A DNA stretch of 64,000 nucleotides. Source: Synoicihabitans lomoniglobus. Lineage in GTDB: Bacteria; Verrucomicrobiota; Verrucomicrobiia; Opitutales; Opitutaceae. Positions 18,216 through 25,357 of this stretch are shown one piece after another. A program made the translations under genes and the position numbers. The notes beneath the pieces are model-generated. The model ran no database searches. It was not told the origin of the DNA and was given only the letters and a program-made list of their open reading frames with translations. Each line of letters begins with the position of its first letter. The stretch's first letter is position 1. The stretch lies in contig NZ_CP119075.1 of NCBI RefSeq assembly GCF_029023725.1, positions 1,235,501 through 1,299,500 on the forward strand, read 5' to 3'.

Positions 18216-19334
18216 ATGACTCACTCGACGAAGGCTCCCGCCGTGGAACAAAACAAAATCTCGGCGGTGTTGGAACCGCCGAAAGGCTCGCAGGCGATCC
18301 GCCCGGAACCGGCGGACCTGTTTCGCGCCAACCCGGTGCAGCTCAAAGTTCTGCGGCAACTGGAAGGCAAGAACGTGCTCAATGCCGGGCAATTCACCTT
18401 CGAACAGGTGGTCGAGCTTTGTAAGCTCGCGGCGATTCTCGAAAAGATCGAGGTCTGGCCGTTTCATCCGCTCGACGGCAAGATCGCGGTGACGGCTTTC
18501 TTCGAGGCCTCCACCCGCACCCGCACCAGTTTCGAAAGCGCGATCCTGCGTCTGGATGGTAAAATCATTTCCATCGCCGACGGCTCCACCACGGGGCAGG
18601 CGAAGGGGGAGTCGCTGGGTGACATTGGTGAGATGTTCAACGCCTACGCCGATGTGGTCATCATGCGGCACACCGAAACCTCGGCGCCGGAGCAGATTCT
18701 CAACAACCTTCGCGTTCCGCTCATCAATGCCGGCAACGGCAGTGGGGAGCACCCAACCCAGGCGCTGGCCGACTGGTATGCCCTGTTGAAGTGGAATCCG
18801 CGCCTCGCGGAGCCTTATCGCCGCGGCATGTCCAAGCTTAAACTGGGCATCCTCGGCACGCCCGGTTCCATGCGGGCGGTCAAATCGTTTCTGTTGATGG
18901 CCCTGTTGTTCAAGGACCACATCAGCAAGGTGACGGTGATTTCCGAAATGGCCGATCCCTTTGGCGAGGATGTCACCGCGCAACTCACGGCGGCCGGCAT
19001 TGCGTATCAGGTTTCCAATGATGTGCGCGAGCAGCTGCCCACCCTCGACGTGATCTACATGAACTCCATCGCGTTCCTGGGCGATTCCTACAAGACGATG
19101 GATGACCGCTTCAAACTCAACGCCGCCAGTCCGCTGAAGGCGGATGCCGTCATTCTGCACCCGCTGGCGCGTCGCGATGAACTGGATACGTCGTTGGACA
19201 AGACGCCGCACAACCTTTATTTTTCTCAAGCTCACGGCGCGATCTTCGTGCGCCAGGCACTCTTGATGTCGGTTCTCGGGCGACTCAAGGCGCTGCCCAG
19301 TTTCGTCAACCTGGAACAACCCGAGTCCTCCTGA
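18216..19334 (+). CDS. Divergent aspartate/ornithine-type carbamoyltransferase
   Basis: The 372-residue protein matches the ATCase fold, with ~45 extra N-terminal residues. The carbamoyl phosphate site is intact: STRTRT (99-104), K130 in GQAKGES, R151 in IMRH, and HPTQ (179-182). The C-terminal half keeps R220 (E. coli R167) and LDKTPHNLYFSQAHGAIFVRQALL. The loop that binds aspartate is changed: E. coli YMTRVQKER (R229, Q231) reads YMNSIAFLG here, with Ser284 and Ala286, and HPLPR reads HPLAR. It would usually be annotated pyrB. I think the acceptor may not be aspartate, because those residues are kept in every ATCase I recall. No pyrI or pyrC is nearby. Confidence 0.85.
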   Translation: MTHSTKAPAVEQNKISAVLEPPKGSQAIRPEPADLFRANPVQLKVLRQLEGKNVLNAGQFTFEQVVELCKLAAILEKIEVWPFHPLDGKIAVTAFFEASTRTRTSFESAILRLDGKIISIADGSTTGQAKGESLGDIGEMFNAYADVVIMRHTETSAPEQILNNLRVPLINAGNGSGEHPTQALADWYALLKWNPRLAEPYRRGMSKLKLGILGTPGSMRAVKSFLLMALLFKDHISKVTVISEMADPFGEDVTAQLTAAGIAYQVSNDVREQLPTLDVIYMNSIAFLGDSYKTMDDRFKLNAASPLKADAVILHPLARRDELDTSLDKTPHNLYFSQAHGAIFVRQALLMSVLGRLKALPSFVNLEQPESS

Positions 19335-19337
19335 ATC

Positions 19338-21299
19338 ATGTGTGGTATCGCCGGCTTTTTCGCCGCCCGTCCTCTTCCTTCCGCCGCCCCGAAATTTCTC
19401 GCCGACCAGCTCGTGACCATCCGTCACCGCGGTCCGGACGCAACCGGTGAGTTTATCGATCCCGCGCGCGGGGTCGCGCTGGGACACACCCGGCTTTCGA
19501 TCAACGATCTCGCGGGCGGCCGCCAGCCGATCCATGCCCGCGATGGGAGCTGCGTCCTCACCATCAACGGGGAGTTCTACGATTTTAAACGACACCGTTC
19601 GACGCTCATGGCGGAGGGCGATCGCTTCACGACGAAGTCAGATTCCGAAATCGCGATCGGTTTATATCGGAAGTTCGGGCTGAGCTTCACCGAGCATTTG
19701 CGCGGGGAGTTCGCGTTTGCGCTCTACGACAAAACCAAGGACGAGCTGATTCTGATCCGGGATCGATTCGGGGTGCGTCCGCTGTTTTATTGGGTCTCGG
19801 GTGATGGTTCCACGCTGGTCTATGGCTCCGAAGTCAAGGCGGTCATCGCCCATCCCGACGTGGAGGCGAGACTCGATCCCAAAGCGGCGCTGCACCAGCT
19901 CATGCAGACGATCGCCCCGGGCATGAGTGCGTTCGCAGGGGTGCATTCGCTGGCGCCGGGACACCTGTTGCGCATTCGCAAACGCGACGGGCGACTCGAT
20001 GTGTCGACCCATCGTTACTGGGATTTCGACTTTCCCCACGAAGAGGAACGCCCGCAGGAATTTGATGAACAAGAGCATGTCGAACGTGTGCGTGAAGAGC
20101 TGATCCGCGCGATCGTTTTGCGGCTCGAGGCGGATGTGCCGGTCGGGTGTTATCTGTCCGGCGGCATCGACTCCTGTTGTATCCTCGGACTGGCCAGCGG
20201 GGCGATGCAGTCACCGGTGAAGGCCTACACGATTTCGTTCGACGACGACCAGTATGACGAAGCGCCGATTGCCCGGCAGATGGCCGAGTCGATGGGGGCG
20301 GATCAGGAAGTCATCAACCTCAAGGCGGAAGATCTCTACGGGGAGAACTACATCAAAACGGTCTGGCACGCGGAGCGCACATTTTACAACACGCTGGGGG
20401 TCGCGAAAAATCTCATGTCCAAGCGGGTGTGGGATTCTGGTTACCGCTGTGTGATCACCGGCGAGGGCGCGGACGAATTGTTTGCCGGTTATCCTGCGCT
20501 CAAACGCGACATGTTCCGGCACGGCCTGTCCCATGAACCGCCCGAAGTCCGGGCCGAGTATCAGGCCGCACTCGACAAGACCAACGCCTTGTTCAAAGGC
20601 GCCATCATCGCCGAAAACGAGCGCCACCATGCGGATTGGGAAAGCCTGTGCGGATTCACGCCGTCGTGGATTCAGCCGTGGATGGATACGCTCGATTTGG
20701 CCCGGCCGTTATTGGCCGACGACGTGGCTCACGAGTTGCGTGATTATGATCCGATCGCGGCGATCGCGGGACCAATCGACCGGTCGATGTTGGAAGGCCG
20801 TCACCCGCTCGATATCGCGCAATACACGTGGTCCAAGTGCCAGTTGGAAGGGCAGATTCTTAATTGGGGTGGTGATCGCGTTGACATGGCCAATTCGATG
20901 GAATCGCGCCCCGCGTTTCTCGATCATCATCTCGCGGCGGCGGCGGTGCAGGTGCCGCCATCGTTGCGCATCAAGGGAAACATTGAGAAATACGTGCTGC
21001 GCGAGGCGGTGAAGGGCGTCCTGCCCGAGGTGCTGTATCGGCGCGAGAAATTCGCCTTCATGGCGCCCCCCGCCCACACCGACGAGTCGAAGCGTAACAA
21101 AGTCGGCGAACTCATCTCCTCGTTTCTCAATGTCGATACGATCAAGGACGCCGGGATCTGTTCCCCGGAGCGCGTCACCGCTTTCTTGAACGCTTACCGG
21201 GCCGACACCGATCCGACTTCGCTCGTGCGCAAGGACACGTTGCTCAATCATCTGCTCACGCTGCACATTCTACATCATCAGTTCGTGGCTTCGCACTGA
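19338..21299 (+). CDS. asnB: Asparagine synthase-like glutamine amidotransferase
   Basis: The 653-residue protein has an N-terminal class II glutaminase domain (MCGIAGFF with nucleophile Cys2, RHRGPDATG, LTINGEFYD) and a C-terminal synthetase domain with the ATP PP-loop SGGIDSC and GEGADELFAGY. Such enzymes activate a carboxylate with ATP and transfer glutamine-derived ammonia to make an amide. It begins 3 bases after the carbamoyltransferase, so the two are co-transcribed. It could be ordinary asparagine synthetase, but the AsnB family also amidates peptides and metabolites, and the neighbourhood makes a specialised role possible. Confidence 0.88.
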   Translation: MCGIAGFFAARPLPSAAPKFLADQLVTIRHRGPDATGEFIDPARGVALGHTRLSINDLAGGRQPIHARDGSCVLTINGEFYDFKRHRSTLMAEGDRFTTKSDSEIAIGLYRKFGLSFTEHLRGEFAFALYDKTKDELILIRDRFGVRPLFYWVSGDGSTLVYGSEVKAVIAHPDVEARLDPKAALHQLMQTIAPGMSAFAGVHSLAPGHLLRIRKRDGRLDVSTHRYWDFDFPHEEERPQEFDEQEHVERVREELIRAIVLRLEADVPVGCYLSGGIDSCCILGLASGAMQSPVKAYTISFDDDQYDEAPIARQMAESMGADQEVINLKAEDLYGENYIKTVWHAERTFYNTLGVAKNLMSKRVWDSGYRCVITGEGADELFAGYPALKRDMFRHGLSHEPPEVRAEYQAALDKTNALFKGAIIAENERHHADWESLCGFTPSWIQPWMDTLDLARPLLADDVAHELRDYDPIAAIAGPIDRSMLEGRHPLDIAQYTWSKCQLEGQILNWGGDRVDMANSMESRPAFLDHHLAAAAVQVPPSLRIKGNIEKYVLREAVKGVLPEVLYRREKFAFMAPPAHTDESKRNKVGELISSFLNVDTIKDAGICSPERVTAFLNAYRADTDPTSLVRKDTLLNHLLTLHILHHQFVASH

Positions 21300-21323
21300 G
21301 TCCGCCGTTGCCCGCTCATCGCT

Positions 21324-22607
21324 TTGTCCGCCACCAACACATCCGTCAGCCCCGACCTCGTCGTCGATCTCGAACGCATCAAGCGCGACATCAACACGCT
21401 GGCGGCGATCGGTTTCAATGACGCTGATCGCGGCATCTACCGTCAGGCATTTACGGATGCCGATATGGCGGGCAAACATTGGCTGCTGCACCGCATCGAG
21501 GAAAACGATCTCGAACCCGCTTCGGATGGCGCGGCCAATATTTCCGGGGTGCTGCCGGGCAAATCCGATGCGTCGCGCGTCTACGTGGGGTCGCACATCG
21601 ATACGGTGCCGTGCGCGGGTATGCTCGACGGCACGCTGGGCGTCGTCATCGGCCTGGAATGTCTGCGCGTGTTGAAGGCAGCCGGACTGGAGCTGGAGCG
21701 CACCATCGAGTTGATCGCGTTCAGTGATGAGGAGGGGAGGTTCGGTGGCATGTTCGGTTCCGAAGCTTTCACCGGAGCGCTGACGCCGGAGAAATTGCTC
21801 AGTGCCAAAGATCTGGGCCAGACCTTGCTCACTGACGCGATGCTCGCGCAGGGACTCGACCCGAAGCGCGCACTCGAGGCCCGACGCGATCCGGCTCGCA
21901 TTGCGGCCTATCTCGAACTGCACATCGAGCAAGGGCCGGTGCTCGATCAAAACCTGCTGCAGGTCGGCATTGTCGAGCAGATCACCGGGCTGCAATCCTG
22001 GTCGCTCAAACTCATGGGTGAGGCCAACCACGCCGGCACGACGCCCATGGATTACCGCAAGGACGCGCTGATGGGGTTGGCCGATTTTGCTCATGAGATT
22101 CCACGCATTTTGGCCGAGAACGGGGGCGAACATAGCCGGGCCACCATTGGCCAGGCCGAGGTGCAACCGGGGGCGCCGAACTCGGTGCCGGGCTTGGTCG
22201 TGTTCTCTTTGGACTTCCGTGATCCGTCGACCGATACGCTCGAGTCCCTGTCGCAGGCTTTTCAAAAAGCCCTCGCCGCCATCTCGCGGCGGCGCGGGCT
22301 CAAATTCGAAGTCAAGGTGCAAGGCGACATCCAGCCGGTGCCATGCGCGCCGCATTTGAAGGACGTGCTCGAAGCCGAGGCGCAGCGCCTGAATTTGCGC
22401 TATCAACGCATGCTCAGCGGTGCCGCCCACGACGCGCAAATGGTCGGCCGGGTGGCCCCCATGGCGATGATCTTCGTGCCCAGTCGCGGCGGTATGAGTC
22501 ACTCCCCGGCGGAGTGGACCGCGTGGGAGGACATCCGCGCCGGGGCGAATCTCATGCTCGGAACACTGCTCAAACTCGCCACCTCGCCGGACGAGGTTTC
22601 ATCTTAA
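21324..22607 (+). CDS. M20-family N-carbamoyl-amino acid / allantoate-type amidohydrolase
   Basis: A 427-residue zinc amidohydrolase of the HyuC/AllC type. The metal-binding pattern is complete: GSHIDTVPCAGMLDGTLG (His and bridging Asp), SDEEGRFGGMFGSEAF (Glu), LELHIEQGP (His), and a final GGMSHSPAEWT (His). The dimerisation lid has GEANHAGTTPMDYRKDA. Family members hydrolyse the ureido group of N-carbamoyl amino acids, ureidopropionate or allantoate, releasing CO2 and ammonia. The start is TTG at 21324, 24 bases after asnB. It complements the carbamoyltransferase two genes upstream. Confidence 0.88.
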   Translation: MSATNTSVSPDLVVDLERIKRDINTLAAIGFNDADRGIYRQAFTDADMAGKHWLLHRIEENDLEPASDGAANISGVLPGKSDASRVYVGSHIDTVPCAGMLDGTLGVVIGLECLRVLKAAGLELERTIELIAFSDEEGRFGGMFGSEAFTGALTPEKLLSAKDLGQTLLTDAMLAQGLDPKRALEARRDPARIAAYLELHIEQGPVLDQNLLQVGIVEQITGLQSWSLKLMGEANHAGTTPMDYRKDALMGLADFAHEIPRILAENGGEHSRATIGQAEVQPGAPNSVPGLVVFSLDFRDPSTDTLESLSQAFQKALAAISRRRGLKFEVKVQGDIQPVPCAPHLKDVLEAEAQRLNLRYQRMLSGAAHDAQMVGRVAPMAMIFVPSRGGMSHSPAEWTAWEDIRAGANLMLGTLLKLATSPDEVSS

Positions 22608-22619
22608 CCAGGCTGTCGC

Positions 22620-23372
22620 ATGGAAACTCCCACCCCCACGCCCGATCCGCTTCGCCCGATCTATCGCAAGTCGTTCGTTCAGACAGCGGATCATTTTCAG
22701 AATCTCGCGCACCATCATACGGCACTGCTGTGCATCGACATGCAGTATCTCGATGCGGCCGACGGATACGGTTTGTTTAAAAACGATGGTTCGTCGCCGG
22801 TATCCGCGGAAGGTCGCGACTATTACTTCAAGCAGCTCAACGAACGCGTGCTGCCCAACGTGCACCAGTTGCAAAACTGTTTCCGTCGCCACGCACTCGA
22901 AGTGATCCACGTGCGCATCCAAGCGCTGACCCGGGACGGTCGCGACCGTTCCAAGGGGCACAAGCGACTCAATTTGCTGGCTGCCCCGGGGTCGGGCGAC
23001 GCGTGTTTTCTCGAAGCGGTCGCGCCCCGTGGCGACGAGATCATCATCAACAAAACCGCGAGTGGCGTGTTCTCCTCCACCAACCTGCACTACGTGCTGA
23101 ACAACATGGGTATCGAGGCGCTTTTTGTCGTCGGCGTCTACACCAACGAATGCGTGGAGACGACGGTGCGCGACGCCTGTGACCTGGGTTACCTCGTCAC
23201 CATGGTGGAAGACGGCTGCACCACCGTGACTCCGGAATTGCATCAAGCCAGCATCGCCACGCTCCGAAATCGGTATTGTCGGATTGTCACCACCGACGAA
23301 GCCATCGCGGATATCGAACGCTACGCCGAACCATCAGGCCCGGACACCGGGGCCGACGTAGACGCGATCTGA
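22620..23372 (+). CDS. Isochorismatase-fold cysteine amidohydrolase
   Basis: The 250-residue protein carries the catalytic triad of the family: D40 (LCIDMQ), K145 (INKTASGVF) and C178 (VGVYTNECVETTVRDA). This triad marks the hydrolases acting on amides or ureides (N-carbamoylsarcosine, ureidoacrylate, biuret, nicotinamide) rather than true isochorismatase, which lacks the Cys. It follows the M20 enzyme by 12 bases and is the last gene of the run. Its substrate is probably a ureido or amide product of the same pathway; I cannot name it. Confidence 0.88.
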   Translation: METPTPTPDPLRPIYRKSFVQTADHFQNLAHHHTALLCIDMQYLDAADGYGLFKNDGSSPVSAEGRDYYFKQLNERVLPNVHQLQNCFRRHALEVIHVRIQALTRDGRDRSKGHKRLNLLAAPGSGDACFLEAVAPRGDEIIINKTASGVFSSTNLHYVLNNMGIEALFVVGVYTNECVETTVRDACDLGYLVTMVEDGCTTVTPELHQASIATLRNRYCRIVTTDEAIADIERYAEPSGPDTGADVDAI

Positions 23373-23422
23373 CGCGGCGGCCTCGTTATGCATTGTGCGC
23401 GGGGGCGGAGGTTTGCAGATTG

Positions 23423-23434
23423 CGCGATATCGCG
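23423..23434. promoter_or_regulatory. Perfect palindrome in the gap before the PRC-barrel gene
   Basis: cgcgatatcgcg is a perfect 12-base palindrome in the 272-base gap 23373-23644; a second short one (cccataatggg) lies at 23471-23481. They may be operators or part of the promoter for the PRC-barrel gene. No terminator for the operon ending at 23372 is visible. Confidence 0.3.
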
Positions 23435-23644
23435 AAAGCAGCTGACGAAGCAGTATCGGTAAGTTAATACCCCATAATGGGATAGAGGGTGAGTCTGCTT
23501 ACTGGCATGTGCTATGCGACAGAGAGGGAGCAGCACGCAGGACGTGGTGCATTCATCAATCAGCCCGCCACTGGGGTGTGACCATCACACGTATTGGTCT
23601 CTCCGGCGGCGGCCTCGAACCCAACCCTATCGAAAGGCCCTCCC

Positions 23645-24466
23645 ATGTTGTTCAATGCCCAAAAAATCGAAAACTTTTCGCTGCGCGCCCACGACGGCGA
23701 AATCGGTAAAGTCACCGATCTGTATTTTGACGATCGCCAGTGGCGCATCCGTTATCTCGTGGTGAAAACCGGAGGCTGGCTCTCCAGCCGCCAAGTATTG
23801 ATTTCGCCCGCGAGCGTTGACGATCCCGACTTTGAAAATGAGTCGATCCCGGTGCGGTTGACGCGCGATCAGATCGAATCGAGTCCCAGCATCGATGAGG
23901 ACAAACCCATCACGCGGGAGTATGAGGAATCGTTGCACCGTCACTATGACTGGCCCGTTTACTGGATGGGACCGGGTTACTTCGCCGGCGCGCACGGTGG
24001 CGTCGCGGTCGGAGCCTTGCCCTTCGCCCCGGAAGCCGGGGGCACCACGGTCGTGCCGCAAACCGGGGGCGTCGCGGCCGAGCATACCGCCGCTGCCGCC
24101 GCCGCCGCGAACGAACCGTTGCGCCACGCTGACCACCATCTGCAGAGCGTGAAAACCGTGCGAGGCTGGGACATTGATGCCGAAGACGGTGGCATGGGTC
24201 ACGTCGAAGACCTCATCATCGGCTCGCAGGATTGGGGAGTTCATCAAATCGTGGTCGACACGCGCAACTGGTGGCCGGGTCGCAAGGTCCTGGTCTTTCC
24301 CGGCTGGATCAAAGACGTCGATTGGGTCGACCGTCACGTGAGCATCAACCTCGACAAGGACACGATTAAGAGTGGTCCGGAATTTGACCCCGATGCCATC
24401 GTCTCGGAAAAGCACGAGCAGGCGCTGCTGCGACACTACAACGACGTTTATCTGGCCCGACGGTAA
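23645..24466 (+). CDS. Double PRC-barrel domain protein
   Basis: The 273-residue protein contains two PRC-barrel-like domains, ~1-80 (LRAHDGEIGKVTDLYFDD...YLVVKTGGWL) and ~160-245 (DIDAEDGGMGHVEDLIIG...IVVDTRNWWPGRKVLV). An Ala/Gly-rich linker of ~50 residues joins them. PRC barrels occur in ribosome maturation (RimM), photosystem assembly and stress-related proteins; the form with YLVV...GGW is the stress/sporulation type. It seems to be monocistronic and is followed by a strong terminator. ATG 23645 opens on the domain; earlier in-frame codons add nothing conserved. Confidence 0.85.
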   Translation: MLFNAQKIENFSLRAHDGEIGKVTDLYFDDRQWRIRYLVVKTGGWLSSRQVLISPASVDDPDFENESIPVRLTRDQIESSPSIDEDKPITREYEESLHRHYDWPVYWMGPGYFAGAHGGVAVGALPFAPEAGGTTVVPQTGGVAAEHTAAAAAAANEPLRHADHHLQSVKTVRGWDIDAEDGGMGHVEDLIIGSQDWGVHQIVVDTRNWWPGRKVLVFPGWIKDVDWVDRHVSINLDKDTIKSGPEFDPDAIVSEKHEQALLRHYNDVYLARR

Positions 24467-24485
24467 AAACGGGCCGCCCTTCGCG

Positions 24486-24516
24486 CCCGGTGTCAGCCTG
24501 TTGGCACCGGGTTTTT
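24486..24516 (+). terminator. Rho-independent terminator
   Basis: cccggtg (24486-24492) pairs perfectly with caccggg (24505-24511), followed by ttttt. It lies 20 bases after the PRC-barrel gene and just past the end of the convergent gene at 24527. Confidence 0.85.
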
Positions 24517-24526
24517 CGTGTCGGGA

Positions 24527-25126
24527 TTAGATCCGGGACTCAGTCTTGTTCCCCATCGGGAATGGCGCGTGAGTGGCGTTGGCCCAGTAGGAGTTGGCAT
24601 CGACCCATTTGATGGCGTGCCGATACCACGCCGCGGAAATCAAGGCGGCGGTGCCGAGAAATCCGATGGGATTGATAAAACTGGCGGCAATGGAAACCAA
24701 GGCGAGCAGCACCGAAAGCCACATGTAGCGCACCGCGGCACCGCGCGAGCCCACGCCCCACAGCGCCCAATAAACCGAACGCGGCATCTCGGCGGGGCGC
24801 ACGGCGAAGAGTTTGTTGCGCATGGTTTGCCCGGCATACATCGCGAGCGGCAGCGTCATGACGATGGCAAACAATGTGTAGAATGAGTGCAGTTTCACGC
24901 GTTCGTCGGCGATGCGTTCGCTCGACTCGATCAGAGAAATGTAGGCGCCCATGCGCTGGCGGGCTTGCTCAATGGTGGTGACGTCTTCGAACCCTTCGCG
25001 CATGCGTTGAAAACTCCCGGGGGCAAACGAAGTGGACTCCACGGATTGGTTCGCGAAAGCGATATACGCGATCGAGCCCATTAAAAAAACGATATACAAG
25101 ACCAGGAGGGGGATCTGGGTTTTCAT
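24527..25126 (-). CDS. Uncharacterised membrane protein
   Basis: The 199-residue product has an N-terminal helix (~5-25), an extracytoplasmic-looking helical segment with SFQRMREGFEDVTTIEQARQ, and three further membrane helices (~80-98, 130-148 and 150-170). I recognise no family. The start is ATG at 25126. It is convergent with the PRC-barrel gene and in the same direction as the permease ending at 25358, from which it is 231 bases away. Confidence 0.65.
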   Translation of the reverse strand: MKTQIPLLVLYIVFLMGSIAYIAFANQSVESTSFAPGSFQRMREGFEDVTTIEQARQRMGAYISLIESSERIADERVKLHSFYTLFAIVMTLPLAMYAGQTMRNKLFAVRPAEMPRSVYWALWGVGSRGAAVRYMWLSVLLALVSIAASFINPIGFLGTAALISAAWYRHAIKWVDANSYWANATHAPFPMGNKTESRI

Positions 25127-25357
25127 GGCTTAAGAAGCTGGAGTTTCGGGGGAGCGCGGGGGCCGCGGATGCTGTAACCAATGGCGAGAAAATGCTAGAA
25201 TCCCACCGGAGGCAAAACCTTATGTGGGACCGAAAGGTGCGGGCTTGGCGGGAGGAAGTCGGGCATATGTTCATGCCAAATCGGCGGTGCAGATCCGGGG
25301 GGCTTTCCCCCAGAAGTTAAGACAGACGCGAGGAGGTCGACGGCGATGCCCAGGCGA

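Noticed and set aside
18216-19334. Simple naming as pyrB (aspartate carbamoyltransferase)
   Set aside because: Kept as the family, but the symbol was withheld because the aspartate-binding Arg/Gln of the loop are missing and no pyrimidine genes are adjacent.
24518-24886. Plus-strand open frames across the minus-strand membrane protein gene
   Set aside because: No hydrophobic or domain pattern on the + strand; the minus-strand frame has consistent membrane helices and a normal start.
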